A DNA stretch of 64,000 nt from Legionellaceae bacterium (GTDB lineage Bacteria; Pseudomonadota; Gammaproteobacteria; Legionellales; Legionellaceae). The stretch lies in assembly GCA_020831865.1 (NCBI GenBank), contig JAFIFT010000019.1, positions 219,152 through 283,151 of the forward strand, in the 5' to 3' direction. Below the pieces are notes generated by a model that saw nothing but the letters and a program-made list of their open reading frames with translations, had not been told where the DNA came from and did no database searches. Each line of letters begins with the position of its first letter. Position 1 is the stretch's first letter. Positions 8,135 to 17,915 of the stretch are shown in pieces. Position numbers and translations under genes: made by a program.

Positions 8135-9409
8135 ATGCACATGACGGACACCATTCCACGTGATTCCTCGCCGGCTTCCGTATTCATGCCCTGGGTGGTT
8201 TGCGTCAGCGCCTCCTTGTTTTTCTTTTATGAATTTATACAGGGCAATATGTTCGCCTCCATTGGTGAAGAGCTGATGCGCGATTTCCATATCAAAGCCG
8301 ATACCATGGCATTGATGTCCAGCATTTATTATGTCTCCAATGTGCTCTTCCTGTTTCTGGCCGGCATGCTGCTGGATAGATTTTCCCCGAAGCGAACCAT
8401 TCTTTTTGCCATGGTACTTTGTATTATCGGCACCTTTATCTTTGCCAACACCCATTCTTTTGCCATCGCCATGACCTGTCGATTCATTACCGGTATTGGT
8501 TCAGCTTTTTGCTTTATCGGCCCTATTCGTATTGCCTCCCGCTGGTTTCCCAGCAAACGCATGGCCTTGGTTACCGGCATTATTGTGACGATCGCCATGA
8601 CTGGCGGTATGGTCGCACAAACCCCCCTCACCCATCTGGTCGCCGAGTATGGCTGGCGACAAAGTTTAATGAATATCGGCTATCTGGGACTGATCATCCT
8701 GCTGATTATGAAAATTGGTATTGTGGAACGGCCGGAAGATAAAACGCAGCAAGACGATAGTGCCCCGCCATCAACCCTGTCTACTTACCTGAATATGAAT
8801 AATATTGCACCGGCCATCTACACCAGTCTGATGAATATGGCTATTGCCGTTTGGGGTGCCATGATGGGTACAGCCTACCTGAAACAACGCCTGGCAGTAG
8901 GCGCCGATATTGCCTCCACCATCAATTCCATGTTGTTTTTTGGCGTGATCGTGGGCGGCCCATTCATGGGTTGGCTTTCTGATCGCCTGTCCTTACGCCT
9001 GCCGCCTATGAAGCTGGGGGTGCTCCTGTCGGTCATTACCGTGCTTTTCATCATGTATGCCCCCCTCACGCCCCTGACGATGGGAATATTATTTTTCCTG
9101 CTGGGATTTTTCACCTCAACACAGGTCATTAGCTATGCCCTGGTCGCTGAAAGCAATCCTCCTGCGGTAACGGCCAGAGCGGTGAGTGTTATTTCGATTC
9201 TGACCCAGGGCGGTTTTGTGCTCTATCAAATGCTCTACTCATTGATCTTGGTGCATAAGGGACAGGAAGTGATCAGCGCGGATGGCACACCGATTTATGC
9301 CTTGAGCGGCTATCAGTCTGCTAATGTGATCATCCTGATAGGGGCGGTAATTGCGGGGCTGGTGATGTATCGTGTGAAAGAAACCTATTGCCGGCCACAG
9401 GAGAACTAG
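8135..9409 (+). CDS. MFS transporter 2, paralogue of the preceding gene
   Basis: 424 aa, 12 predicted membrane segments, and clearly homologous to the preceding carrier along its whole length. Both start with a W(L/V)VC(L/V)SA(G/S)LFF segment, and both have LLDRFSP, GIG(N/S)AFC and a shared FTSTQVISY/TTSTQVISYP stretch late in the protein. AGGAG lies 9 nt before the ATG. A tandem duplication in one operon suggests related but diverged substrates. The gene ends only 2 nt before the phosphopentomutase start, implying co-expression. Confidence 0.85.
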   Translation: MHMTDTIPRDSSPASVFMPWVVCVSASLFFFYEFIQGNMFASIGEELMRDFHIKADTMALMSSIYYVSNVLFLFLAGMLLDRFSPKRTILFAMVLCIIGTFIFANTHSFAIAMTCRFITGIGSAFCFIGPIRIASRWFPSKRMALVTGIIVTIAMTGGMVAQTPLTHLVAEYGWRQSLMNIGYLGLIILLIMKIGIVERPEDKTQQDDSAPPSTLSTYLNMNNIAPAIYTSLMNMAIAVWGAMMGTAYLKQRLAVGADIASTINSMLFFGVIVGGPFMGWLSDRLSLRLPPMKLGVLLSVITVLFIMYAPLTPLTMGILFFLLGFFTSTQVISYALVAESNPPAVTARAVSVISILTQGGFVLYQMLYSLILVHKGQEVISADGTPIYALSGYQSANVIILIGAVIAGLVMYRVKETYCRPQEN

Positions 9410-9411
9410 GG

Positions 9412-10647
9412 ATGCAACGACGGGTATGCGTATTGTTAATGGACTCTTTTGGACTGGGAGCCAGTCTGGATGCAAAACACTATGGCGATGCCGGCGCCGA
9501 TACCTTTGGACACATCTTCGAACATTGCGCCGCCGGCAAAGCGGATATTGAGGGGGTACGCCAGGGGCCCCTCACACTTCCTCATCTGGCCCGATACGGC
9601 CTCTTTCATGCCGCGCTGGCCAGCAGCGGTAAACGCCTGATCGATCTGGCTCAGCTGCCGGAACCAACAGGCTACTATGGCTATGCGGTCGAGCAAAGTC
9701 TGGGCAAAGATACCCCTAGCGGCCATTGGGAAATCGCGGGGGTACCCGTCTTGTTTGAATGGGGCTATTTTCCAGAGACCATTCCCTGTTTTCCCGAATC
9801 CTTTATCAAAGCCTTTATCGAGCAGGCCGGGCTTCCCGGCGTACTGGGCCAAAAGCATGCCTCAGGTACCGAGATTATCGACGAACTGGGGCAAGCCCAT
9901 ATTCAAAGCGGACAGCCTATCCTCTATACCTCAGCCGACAGCGTCATACAGATTGCCGCCCATGAAGAACATTTTGGCCTCGACAGACTCTATCACATCT
10001 GCCAGATAGCACGTCATCTTGCCAATGAACTCAATATTGGCCGCGTCATTGCCCGTCCCTTTATTGGCGAGGTCGGCCAGTTTAAACGCAGCGCGAACCG
10101 CCGGGACTACTCCACTCCCCCTCCGGCCGCAACCTTGCTCGATCAGTTAACCGAACAGGGACGAGAGGTTATCGCCATCGGTAAAACCGCGGATATTTTT
10201 GCCCATCGCGGCATTAGCCAGACCATGAAAGCCGAGAATAACATGGCTTTGTTTGACCGTACTCTCGAAGCCCTGCAAAGCGCACCATCGGGTAGTTTGA
10301 TTTTTACCAACTTTGTTGATTTTGACTCATCTTACGGCCACCGCCGTGATACCGCCGGCTATGCCCATGCCCTGGAGCAGTTCGATGCCCGCTTGCCTGA
10401 GCTGGATGCGGTTTTGCGCAAAGGCGATATGGTTATTATCACTGCTGATCATGGCTGTGATCCCACGCAAGCGGGTTCCGATCATACCCGGGAGCATATT
10501 CCGGTCCTGGCCTTTGGCCCAGAGCTAAGCTCGGCATTTATTGGCCGACGTGACAGCTTTGCTGATATTGGTCAGAGCATGGCCGAGTGGTTGCATACTG
10601 ACGCTCTCTCACAGGGAATCAGCTTTATTGGCGTACCGCAAGGATAA
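9412..10647 (+). CDS. deoB: Phosphopentomutase
   Basis: Alkaline-phosphatase superfamily enzyme interconverting (deoxy)ribose 1-phosphate and 5-phosphate in nucleoside salvage. Seen are the N-terminal metal-binding LLMDSFGLG, DTFGH, SGHWEIAG, the C-terminal metal site TADHGCDPT and DHTREHIPVL. Length is 411 aa from ATG 9412, matching DeoB of E. coli (407). An upstream in-frame ATG at 9388 lies inside the MFS gene and is rejected. GGAGA lies just before the MFS stop. Its place after two carriers suggests that imported nucleosides are broken down to pentose phosphate. Confidence 0.93.
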   Translation: MQRRVCVLLMDSFGLGASLDAKHYGDAGADTFGHIFEHCAAGKADIEGVRQGPLTLPHLARYGLFHAALASSGKRLIDLAQLPEPTGYYGYAVEQSLGKDTPSGHWEIAGVPVLFEWGYFPETIPCFPESFIKAFIEQAGLPGVLGQKHASGTEIIDELGQAHIQSGQPILYTSADSVIQIAAHEEHFGLDRLYHICQIARHLANELNIGRVIARPFIGEVGQFKRSANRRDYSTPPPAATLLDQLTEQGREVIAIGKTADIFAHRGISQTMKAENNMALFDRTLEALQSAPSGSLIFTNFVDFDSSYGHRRDTAGYAHALEQFDARLPELDAVLRKGDMVIITADHGCDPTQAGSDHTREHIPVLAFGPELSSAFIGRRDSFADIGQSMAEWLHTDALSQGISFIGVPQG

Positions 10648-10734
10648 GCGCCATCAGGACAGACTCATCCGTAAAACGCCTGCGTGGTACATAAGGAATA
10701 CAACCCTGCTCATGTAGAAACCGCTCATCCCTCC

Positions 10735-10762
10735 CTTGAAATATTGCCTCACGCCCCCACCT
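10735..10762 (+). promoter_or_regulatory. Sigma-32-type heat-shock promoter of hslVU
   Basis: CTTGAAA at 10735-10741, a 13-nt spacer, then CCCCACCT at 10755-10762. This matches the RpoH consensus (CTTGAAA, 11-16 nt, CCCCATnT) at all but one position. It lies 28 nt before the hslV start. hslVU is a classical RpoH-regulated operon, so position and sequence agree. Confidence 0.75.
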
Positions 10763-10790
10763 ATCTTTTTTTTACATCGAGGAAACGGTT

Positions 10791-11333
10791 TTGGAACAAT
10801 ATCGAGGAACCACGATTGTCTCCGTGCGCCGCGGCAAACAGGTCGTGATTGGTGGCGATGGACAAGTATCATTGGGTAATACCGTCATGAAAGGCAATGC
10901 CCGCAAAGTCCGTCGCCTGTACAAGGATAAGGTCATTGCCGGTTTTGCCGGCGGCACAGCGGATGCCTTTACCTTGTTTGAACGTTTTGAGAGTAAGCTG
11001 GAAATGCATCAGGGGCAATTGGTGCGCGCTGCGGTGGAGCTGGCGAAAGACTGGCGCAGCGACAAAGCGCTGCGTCGACTCGAAGCACTCTTGGCTGTAG
11101 CCGATAGCAAGTCCTCCTTAATCATTACCGGTAATGGGGATGTCATCGAGCCCGAAGAGGGGCTAATTGCCATTGGTTCTGGTGGTCCGTTTGCCCAGGC
11201 AGCCGCGCGTGCCCTCATGGAAAATACGAAATTATCCGCGCACCATATTGTCGAAAAATCGCTGAATATCGCAGCGGATATCTGTATTTATACCAACCAT
11301 AATTTAACCATCGAAGAGTTGAACAATGAGTAA
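10791..11333 (+). CDS. hslV: ATP-dependent protease subunit HslV
   Basis: Peptidase subunit of the HslUV (ClpQY) protease; N-terminal nucleophile hydrolase forming a double hexamer in the cytosol. The start is TTG at 10791 with CGAGGAA upstream. It gives a short propeptide (MEQYRG) before the catalytic Thr of TTIVSVRRG, as in several gammaproteobacteria. Other conserved stretches are [31 protein letters not shown] and [14 protein letters not shown]. 180 aa, normal length. Overlaps hslU by 8 nt. Confidence 0.97.
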   Translation: MEQYRGTTIVSVRRGKQVVIGGDGQVSLGNTVMKGNARKVRRLYKDKVIAGFAGGTADAFTLFERFESKLEMHQGQLVRAAVELAKDWRSDKALRRLEALLAVADSKSSLIITGNGDVIEPEEGLIAIGSGGPFAQAAARALMENTKLSAHHIVEKSLNIAADICIYTNHNLTIEELNNE

Positions 11334-12672
11334 ACTAAGCAACGATACTATGACTCCACGTGAAATAGTTGAAGAACTGGATCGCTACATCATTGGCCAG
11401 GACGATGCCAAACGGGCCGTTGCCATCGCCTTGCGCAATCGTTGGCGTCGCATGAATATTGCTGATCCTGCCCTGCGCAATGAAATTATGCCAAAAAATA
11501 TTTTGATGATTGGCCCGACCGGTGTGGGAAAAACCGAAATAGCCCGCCGTCTGGCCCGCCTGGCGCAGGCTCCCTTTATCAAGGTGGAGGCGACTAAATT
11601 TACCGAGGTAGGCTATGTCGGTCGTGATGTGGAAAGTATTATTCGGGATCTGGCCGATACCGCAATAAAGCAGGAACGCGAGCAGGCGGTTAAAAAAGTC
11701 GATCATTTAGCTGAGGAAGCCGCTGAAGAGCGGATACTCGATGTCCTGTTACCTCCAGCGCGTGGAAGCCTGAATACCGAAGCCAAGCAAGACTCGCATA
11801 CCCGGCAGATCTTTCGCAAACAATTGCGTGAAGGGCAGTTGGATGATAATGAAATTGAGATAGATATCGCCGCCAGTCCGGTAGGTGTGGAAATTATGGC
11901 ACCACCAGGCATGGAAGATATGACCAACCAGCTGCAATCCATGTTCCAACAACTGGGTTCCGGACGGACGAAAACACGCAAGCTTGCCATCAAAAAAGCC
12001 ATGAAACTCATTAAGGAAGAAGAAGCCGGCAAACTGATTAATGAAGAGGATATTAAATTTCGCGCTATCGAAAATGTTGAACAGCATGGGATTGTGTTTA
12101 TCGATGAAATTGATAAGGTGGCGAAAAACAGTGAAAACCGTGGTGGAGCTGATATTTCACGCGAAGGCGTACAGCGCGATCTGTTGCCACTGGTGGAAGG
12201 CTCCACGGTATCAACCAAACATGGTATGATTAAAACCGATCATATTCTGTTTATCGCCTCCGGTGCCTTTCATGTCGCCAAACCCTCTGACCTCATTGCC
12301 GAATTGCAAGGGCGTTTGCCTATTCGCGTTGAATTGAACGCATTGAGCGCGGCAGATTTTGTCAGAATTTTAACCGAACCTACCGCCTCACTCACCGAAC
12401 AATACGCTGCCCTGCTGGCAACGGAGGGAGTCCATCTCACCTTTACCGAAAGTGGTATTCACCGTATCGCGGAAGTGGCCTGGCAGGTGAATGAGCGCAC
12501 CGAAAATATTGGCGCCCGCCGACTGTATACCGTCATGGAACGTTTGTTGGAAACCATCTCATTCACCGCCACGGATCAAAGCGGGGAAACGCTTGAGGTC
12601 GATGAAGCCTATGTCAATCATTATCTGGGAACCCTGGTCGAAGATGAGGATCTCGCCCGTTATATTCTCTAG
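11326..12672 (+). CDS. hslU: ATP-dependent protease ATPase subunit HslU
   Basis: AAA+ unfoldase partner of HslV. Walker A GPTGVGKT at residues 63-70, Walker [10 protein letters not shown], an I domain between them, sensor 1 and the C-terminal YIL end that activates HslV. 448 aa, usual for the family. The ATG overlaps the hslV stop, so the two subunits are translationally coupled. Confidence 0.97.
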   Translation: MSKLSNDTMTPREIVEELDRYIIGQDDAKRAVAIALRNRWRRMNIADPALRNEIMPKNILMIGPTGVGKTEIARRLARLAQAPFIKVEATKFTEVGYVGRDVESIIRDLADTAIKQEREQAVKKVDHLAEEAAEERILDVLLPPARGSLNTEAKQDSHTRQIFRKQLREGQLDDNEIEIDIAASPVGVEIMAPPGMEDMTNQLQSMFQQLGSGRTKTRKLAIKKAMKLIKEEEAGKLINEEDIKFRAIENVEQHGIVFIDEIDKVAKNSENRGGADISREGVQRDLLPLVEGSTVSTKHGMIKTDHILFIASGAFHVAKPSDLIAELQGRLPIRVELNALSAADFVRILTEPTASLTEQYAALLATEGVHLTFTESGIHRIAEVAWQVNERTENIGARRLYTVMERLLETISFTATDQSGETLEVDEAYVNHYLGTLVEDEDLARYIL

Positions 12673-12685
12673 AGCACACCGAGAC

Positions 12686-12716
12686 AGCCCCATTGGCGTC
12701 ACAAGGGGCTTTAAAA
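12686..12716 (+). terminator. Possible terminator between hslU and the convergent TTL gene
   Basis: AGCCCC-a-TTG pairs with CAAGGGGCT (12686-12710), a 9-bp stem with one bulged A, followed on the plus strand by only TTTAAAA. It lies exactly between two convergent stop codons. The T-tract is short, so it may be a weak or Rho-assisted terminator. Confidence 0.45.
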
Positions 12717-13682
12717 GATATGCCAACCATCGTCTGCGCTATGCGCATTGGGATAAAAAAGGCGGTTGATAAGACTGTTCCAAAACGGGCGGTAGACCGG
12801 CTCATAAAGCGGATGGGCCGGGTCGACCGGGAAACAAGGACCATGATTCATTTCCAGCAGATAGACCTGCTCAGACTGATCGAGCATAAAATCAACCCCC
12901 AATAAGGCTATTTTTAGCCCTTGCCGAGCTGAAAACGCCTCTGGATAGAGGCGCTGCAAGGCACGGACAACCGCTTGCGCCTGTGCCTGCATACGGGGGA
13001 TGAAGGCTTGCAGCAAGGGAAATTGCGCAAGCGGGCGTTGGATAACATTTGCCTGTTGCGCACGAAGATGTTCATTGGTCAGATGACTCGCCAGAGAACG
13101 ATAGTCCCCGGGGAGATAAGGCTGGAGTGCAATATTGACATAACCCTTTGCATAAAAGCCACAGGCGTGTTGCGTACTGAGAAACATAAAAAAACGCAGG
13201 GAATATTTATGCCCGCGTTCCGGCCCTCGCAACAGGTGCGGCGGTTCAAGATAGCGTTGTAAGACATACGGGCCCTGCAGGCAATCAGGACTGGTAAAAA
13301 AATCGCCAATAGCGTCCAGCTGGCTAAAAATACGCAGTCCCTGGCCATTGTTCAACAAGGCCGGTTTCAAGATGAAGGGACCTCGCTCCCCCTCTGCCTG
13401 CACTGCAGCCAGCTGCGCAGGCCAACTTTGCCAATCCAGTATCCAGGAAGCGGGCATAAACGGGAGAGATGCCTCTTGCAACAGCGCCGCCAAATGATGT
13501 TTTTCCTCCAGTTGACGCATAGCGGCAGGGTGAAAGGAAAAATGTGCTTCCCGCAAACGGGCCCGGGCGGGGAAGCGCGTTTTACGCCAGCCCCGCAGGC
13601 TAAGATAATGCGCTAAATTAGCATAGCTTGGCGAGCGATGCGCTGCCAGATGATAGTAATTACCGCGCCGGAAACAGCCCAT
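12711..13682 (-). CDS. Tubulin-tyrosine-ligase (TTL) family ATP-grasp protein
   Basis: About 323 aa from ATG 13682 (GAGGGG 6 nt upstream; earlier ATGs overlap phaC and lack a site). ATP-grasp features of the TTL family are easy to see: FILKP with the ATP-binding Lys106, NNGQG (111-115) in the glycine-rich loop, YVLQRYL (139-145), KYSLRFFMFL (159-168), GVDFMLD (262-268) and LLEMNHGP (275-282) with the Mg-binding Glu and Asn. In eukaryotic TTLs the motif is K-x-D-x-R; here the Asp is Ser. Family members ligate an amino acid to a protein C-terminus or side chain. The target here is unknown. It lies 64 nt behind phaC on the same strand. Confidence 0.8.
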   Translation of the reverse strand: MGCFRRGNYYHLAAHRSPSYANLAHYLSLRGWRKTRFPARARLREAHFSFHPAAMRQLEEKHHLAALLQEASLPFMPASWILDWQSWPAQLAAVQAEGERGPFILKPALLNNGQGLRIFSQLDAIGDFFTSPDCLQGPYVLQRYLEPPHLLRGPERGHKYSLRFFMFLSTQHACGFYAKGYVNIALQPYLPGDYRSLASHLTNEHLRAQQANVIQRPLAQFPLLQAFIPRMQAQAQAVVRALQRLYPEAFSARQGLKIALLGVDFMLDQSEQVYLLEMNHGPCFPVDPAHPLYEPVYRPFWNSLINRLFYPNAHSADDGWHIF

Positions 13683-13746
13683 GATGCCCCTCACAGACCA
13701 GCACATTGCGAAAGGTGGCCGGGGCTGCGTTCGGGCAGGCACAGGC

Positions 13747-15513
13747 TCATGCCAACTGCCGCCCTTTCTCACAGCTCATCAACACAAAACTTCCCGGCGC
13801 GTCCATCATCGAGGCAAGTGGCAGGCTGCTGAGCTCGCGCGCGGCTACCTTGCGACCCGATTGACGTTGCAACCACAACAACCAGGCCGGCCACCAGGAA
13901 CCTGCGTGTTTTTCAGCCTGCTCCAACCAGGCTTGTGGGGTCTCGGCCGTGTGACTGCCATCATAATAATGGTACTTATTTTTGTCCGGTGGGTTCACAA
14001 TACCGGCAATGTGACCGGAGCCTCCCAGTAAAAATCGTTTGGGTCCGGCCATCAGCTTAAAGCCTTGGTAAACCGTTTTCCAGGGCGCAATATGATCTTT
14101 TTCCGTGGACACAAAGAAACTGGGGGTGGTCAGATTGGTCACATCAATATTGACATCATTGATGACAAAGCCACCAGGCTGAATCAATTGATTATTTAAA
14201 TACATGCCACGCAGATATTCTGAATGCATCTTGGCCGGCATGTTGGTACAGTCTGCATTCCAGTATAATAAATCAAAGGGAATAGGTTTTTTCCCCTTCA
14301 GGTAATTGGTCACAAAAAAAGTCCAAACCAGATCATTGGCGCGCAGGGAATTAAAGGTTGATGCCATATACCGGCCATCCAGATAGCCTTTTTTGTTCAT
14401 TTCTGCTTCCAGATAACGCAACTGAGTATCATCAATAAAAACCGAGATATCACCAGGATCACAGAAATCAAGCATGGCAGCCAGATAGGTCGCCGATTTT
14501 ACCCAATCTTTCTTCTGAGCCTGTAAATACGACAGCATCATTGCCTGCAAGGTTCCGCCGATACAAAAACCCAAGGTGTTCACCTGCGGTACGTCCATTT
14601 GTTGCTGGATGCACTGAATGGCCTGCACAGGCCCATCCAGCAGGTATTCCTGCATCCCCTTGTCGCGATAGCTCCCATCCGGATTCACCCAGGAAATGAC
14701 AAAAACACTGATACCCTGCTCGACTAGCCAGCGAATCAAACTGTTGTGCGCACTGAGATCGAGAATATAGTATTTATTGATCCAGGGCGGAATAATCAGT
14801 AAAGGCACGGATTTCACGGTTGCGGTTTGCGGATGGTATTGAATCAGCTCCATCATCTCATTACGATAAATCACCTGGCCGGCCGTGGTCGCCAAATTCT
14901 CCCCTACCTGGAAGGCTTCGGTATCGGTCATCCGAATCACCAAGCGCGCAGAGTCATTATCCAGGTCATTCAGCAAATTTTTCAAACCCTGCAATAAATT
15001 AGTACCATGACTTTGAATGGTCTCTGCCAACAAGTGAGGATTGGTATGCAGATAATTGGCAGGCGACAGGGCATCCAGTATTTGCTGACTGAAAAAGCGA
15101 ATCTTTTTTTCGAGCTGCGGATCGCCAAAATCCAAATAGGCCAGCATGGTGTTAAAGTGTTCACTGGCCAGTAGATAATGTTGCGCCAGCATGTTAAAAA
15201 AGGGGGTTTTCTGCCATTCCTCATGACTAAAGCGCCGATCGTCCAGCGGCATCGCACTACCTTGCAGCCAATGCTGCATCTGCTCATGCCACAGTCCAAT
15301 CGCATCCTGCCAATAAGCGACCTGCGCCATTACAATCTGTTCCGGATTTTTCAGGAAGGCCAACATCATGGCCTGGTAATCTTCGGTCAGATCGATAAAC
15401 TGTTGCACCAGCAGTGGAAGTTCTCCCGGAGTCTGGCGTATCGCCTCGATCACCTTCAAACTCTTTTCCGCCACTCCCTGCATCAAATGCTCCATTTCAT
15501 GGCTATGTGTCAT
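13747..15513 (-). CDS. phaC: Class I poly(3-hydroxyalkanoate) synthase
   Basis: Polymerises (R)-3-hydroxyacyl-CoA into PHA granules. 588 aa, typical of class I. The N-terminal PhaC domain is followed by an alpha/beta-hydrolase core with the lipase-like box GFCIGG (nucleophile Cys317), Asp473 in EKDHIAPW and His501 in GGSGHIAG, the expected catalytic triad. AGGAGACAGG precedes the ATG. No phaA, phaB or phasin is seen beside it. Precursors may come from fatty-acid oxidation through an (R)-hydratase, and the MaoC domain at 2.8-4.2 kb is a candidate. Confidence 0.95.
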   Translation of the reverse strand: MTHSHEMEHLMQGVAEKSLKVIEAIRQTPGELPLLVQQFIDLTEDYQAMMLAFLKNPEQIVMAQVAYWQDAIGLWHEQMQHWLQGSAMPLDDRRFSHEEWQKTPFFNMLAQHYLLASEHFNTMLAYLDFGDPQLEKKIRFFSQQILDALSPANYLHTNPHLLAETIQSHGTNLLQGLKNLLNDLDNDSARLVIRMTDTEAFQVGENLATTAGQVIYRNEMMELIQYHPQTATVKSVPLLIIPPWINKYYILDLSAHNSLIRWLVEQGISVFVISWVNPDGSYRDKGMQEYLLDGPVQAIQCIQQQMDVPQVNTLGFCIGGTLQAMMLSYLQAQKKDWVKSATYLAAMLDFCDPGDISVFIDDTQLRYLEAEMNKKGYLDGRYMASTFNSLRANDLVWTFFVTNYLKGKKPIPFDLLYWNADCTNMPAKMHSEYLRGMYLNNQLIQPGGFVINDVNIDVTNLTTPSFFVSTEKDHIAPWKTVYQGFKLMAGPKRFLLGGSGHIAGIVNPPDKNKYHYYDGSHTAETPQAWLEQAEKHAGSWWPAWLLWLQRQSGRKVAARELSSLPLASMMDAPGSFVLMSCEKGRQLA

Positions 15514-15916
15514 CCTGTCTCCTTAGCTATCAATTCCTTTATTGTGCAACAACTCACAGACAAAGGCAAAATATTGCTCTGGTCGCATTCCCATGTCATT
15601 CCGAGTTGATGGAGATGAGAAAATCAGGACTCGACCACAACAGCATTCTTTGTCTATGTATCAAGTGAATTATAAAAATCTACCAATTCTTGCTCCATTC
15701 GCATCGCTACATCCCCTTAACTGAACATAACGTCTCATTGCTTATGCATTTAATCTGGATTTTTGTCATGAGGTGGCCTTAGAGAGCGTCGTCAAAAAAT
15801 GACATGCTTGTCTAAAAAAACCCGATAATCAATCTAAAATCATTGGCCTAAATCAACTATGCTGATAAAACCCAGCATGTACTATTATTAAAATAACATC
15901 ATTAATAGAGATATTT
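15514..15916. other. Intergenic stretch, divergent promoters expected
   Basis: About 400 bases between the divergent phaC and the 535-residue gene. Base composition drops here towards the AT-rich level of the following island. I see no RNA gene, insertion sequence or strong hairpin; the promoters must lie here but none is clear enough to mark. Confidence 0.5.
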
Positions 15917-17524
15917 ATGCGACAAATTTTTATACATTTGCCCACTTTGAGGGATCAACAAAAGAGCGATTATCTCCTGCATAACCAAGCCATTGCTGAG
16001 AGATTAAATCTGGACATGGTTGTTATAGCCAAGCCTGAGAGCTTGAATTTATTACCTGATAATATAACGCTATATGACTGGGGAGAGGTACCTGTGCTGC
16101 CAGAAGAGCAAATCCGGGTCAGCTTGATGGGGCATGGGAGACGCGATGGTTTTGGAGACTTCGAGTCCTCTTACGAATTTTTTAATTTTCTGATCAGGCT
16201 TAAAGAACAAAATCCTCAGGTAACAGACATAGAGCTTTTCTCGTGTAATGTTGGCTTGACTACAGAAGACAATAGAGGTTTTTCCGCAGAAGTAGCGGAG
16301 TTAATTGATAATAACCCTGATTTCTTTCCTGGAGGGCTAGCGCTTCATGCATTTAGATTTGAAGATGATGGGCTTGGCAATTATTTTTTGGTGACTCCTA
16401 TCGATACAGAAACAGATAAAATTAGTTTTGGTTTTTCAAAAACAAGCGGGGAGTGGGAACAGTTAAATAAAAAATTGGGAGATTTAGTAGGAGTAAAACA
16501 TATCCTCGAGGGTATCGAGCTACTTAATAGAAACGAGCAATACGCATCCAGTCAAAGGCAGTCTTTCAACATGCCTTTCGGCTATCACCTATCGGATATA
16601 CTTGAAGTAATCAATGAGTATTACGATACTCTAAATGACAAAGAACATCTGACAGCACTATCGATTCTTAAAGAAATGATAGAATTATGCCAAGTTTCAG
16701 GATTAAAGCTGTCTTCCCACCCCAGTCTGGGAAGAGATTTTGATAACATAGTAGAAAATGCAAGTTCGTTACGGTTAACGGATGAGCATTTGGAAATAAG
16801 CTATTCGGATAGAAATCCAAAACTACTTGACGAAAGGAGCTGTCAAACATGGCTCAAGCAACTTAGTATATATAACCTCAATATAACGATACCTGGTACA
16901 AAAATAAATATTAATAAACATGGCGATATAAGTGGGAAACAATTTCTTTCCTTCAACTCTACCGAATTCTCTCGGATAACACTAAATCTGAATGTAGAAG
17001 CCAGCCAGACTCAACAGCAAATGCAAGACATCATTACGACTAACCGGATCCCAGTTCAAAATAACGTCAATAGTTATGACATCACTAACCTAAGCAGCGT
17101 TTTGGTTAGATTTACAAATGCCCATCAAGGGGTGTCAGAATTAACCATCAAAAACAGGGAATTGTATGATGCTATTGGCCAATACCGAATCAAACTGGAA
17201 GATGATATTCGGGGCAACCACCGTCTAGTAAAGAGTAAAGTGAGAGATAGCCTTATGTTTTGGAATCCAGGTAAACCGGAAGAATCCAGAGCCGAAGCCA
17301 GACAACTAAGAAACGAGAAGTTTGAGCTGTTGTTTGGGGCACAACATTATTTATCGATGCCCAGTAGTCAGGAGGCCTATAATCAATTTCATGAAATTCT
17401 TAGTCATTGCTCAAAGGATGTCCTAGATTATGGGAATAAAACCAAATCCTTAATTGAAAAACTCACTGAACTAGCTGAAAATGACTACCATTTAGAAAGA
17501 CCCAATTCAACCTTCTCGCCTTAG
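15917..17524 (+). CDS. Hypothetical protein with possible clan-CD (C80/caspase-like) protease domain
   Basis: 535 aa, no signal peptide, AT-rich. The first ~150 residues alternate beta strands and helices. They contain VSLMGHGRRDGFG (His73 in G-H-G) and then IELFSCNVG (Cys110), the order and surroundings of the His/Cys dyad in clan-CD cysteine peptidases such as the C80 self-cleaving domain of large toxins. The remaining ~380 residues, partly helical, I do not recognise. No good Shine-Dalgarno, only AGAGAT before the ATG. It sits at the edge of the polymorphic-toxin island and could be a secreted effector or part of it; both are inference. Confidence 0.65.
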   Translation: MRQIFIHLPTLRDQQKSDYLLHNQAIAERLNLDMVVIAKPESLNLLPDNITLYDWGEVPVLPEEQIRVSLMGHGRRDGFGDFESSYEFFNFLIRLKEQNPQVTDIELFSCNVGLTTEDNRGFSAEVAELIDNNPDFFPGGLALHAFRFEDDGLGNYFLVTPIDTETDKISFGFSKTSGEWEQLNKKLGDLVGVKHILEGIELLNRNEQYASSQRQSFNMPFGYHLSDILEVINEYYDTLNDKEHLTALSILKEMIELCQVSGLKLSSHPSLGRDFDNIVENASSLRLTDEHLEISYSDRNPKLLDERSCQTWLKQLSIYNLNITIPGTKININKHGDISGKQFLSFNSTEFSRITLNLNVEASQTQQQMQDIITTNRIPVQNNVNSYDITNLSSVLVRFTNAHQGVSELTIKNRELYDAIGQYRIKLEDDIRGNHRLVKSKVRDSLMFWNPGKPEESRAEARQLRNEKFELLFGAQHYLSMPSSQEAYNQFHEILSHCSKDVLDYGNKTKSLIEKLTELAENDYHLERPNSTFSP

Positions 17525-17595
17525 CATACATTTACTACAACCCCATTCATAATACCAATGTGTATTAGTTCTAACCAGATCTGATGATTTTTTTA

Positions 17596-17913
17596 TCAAG
17601 ACACACTCAATATTTCTAAATTTTTAGGCCATAGAGCAATGTATGGTTTGGATCCTATCTCTCTATAAGCAATGTTCACATATTTAAGATTGATGCTTTC
17701 CGCTTCTAAAATATTTTTTACTATTTCATAAGTCGTTACAGCATGATGGGTATGGATAAAAAGGTTGATCTCTCCACTGCCAATATCATGCCCATCAACT
17801 TCTGCATCAAAGAGTGACTCATCTAATCTGTCTTCCAGATCAGCTATTTCATCGATCTCTTCGAATAGCTCTTCCGGGAATTGTATAACTAATTGATATT
17901 TGATTATGATCAC
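17596..17913 (-). CDS. Immunity-type small acidic protein
   Basis: 105 aa, strongly acidic in the middle (PEELFEEIDEIADLEDRLDE). It then has DGHDIGSGEINLFIHT and ends with a WP motif (IALWPKNLE). The D-G-H-D-x-G-S-G-E-x-N-x-F-I pattern is common to a family of small proteins found singly or near toxins. Last gene of the minus-strand immunity array, 2 nt downstream of the preceding gene, so likely co-transcribed. Function as an immunity protein is inferred from context. Confidence 0.7.
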   Translation of the reverse strand: MIIIKYQLVIQFPEELFEEIDEIADLEDRLDESLFDAEVDGHDIGSGEINLFIHTHHAVTTYEIVKNILEAESINLKYVNIAYREIGSKPYIALWPKNLEILSVS

Positions 17914-17915
17914 CT

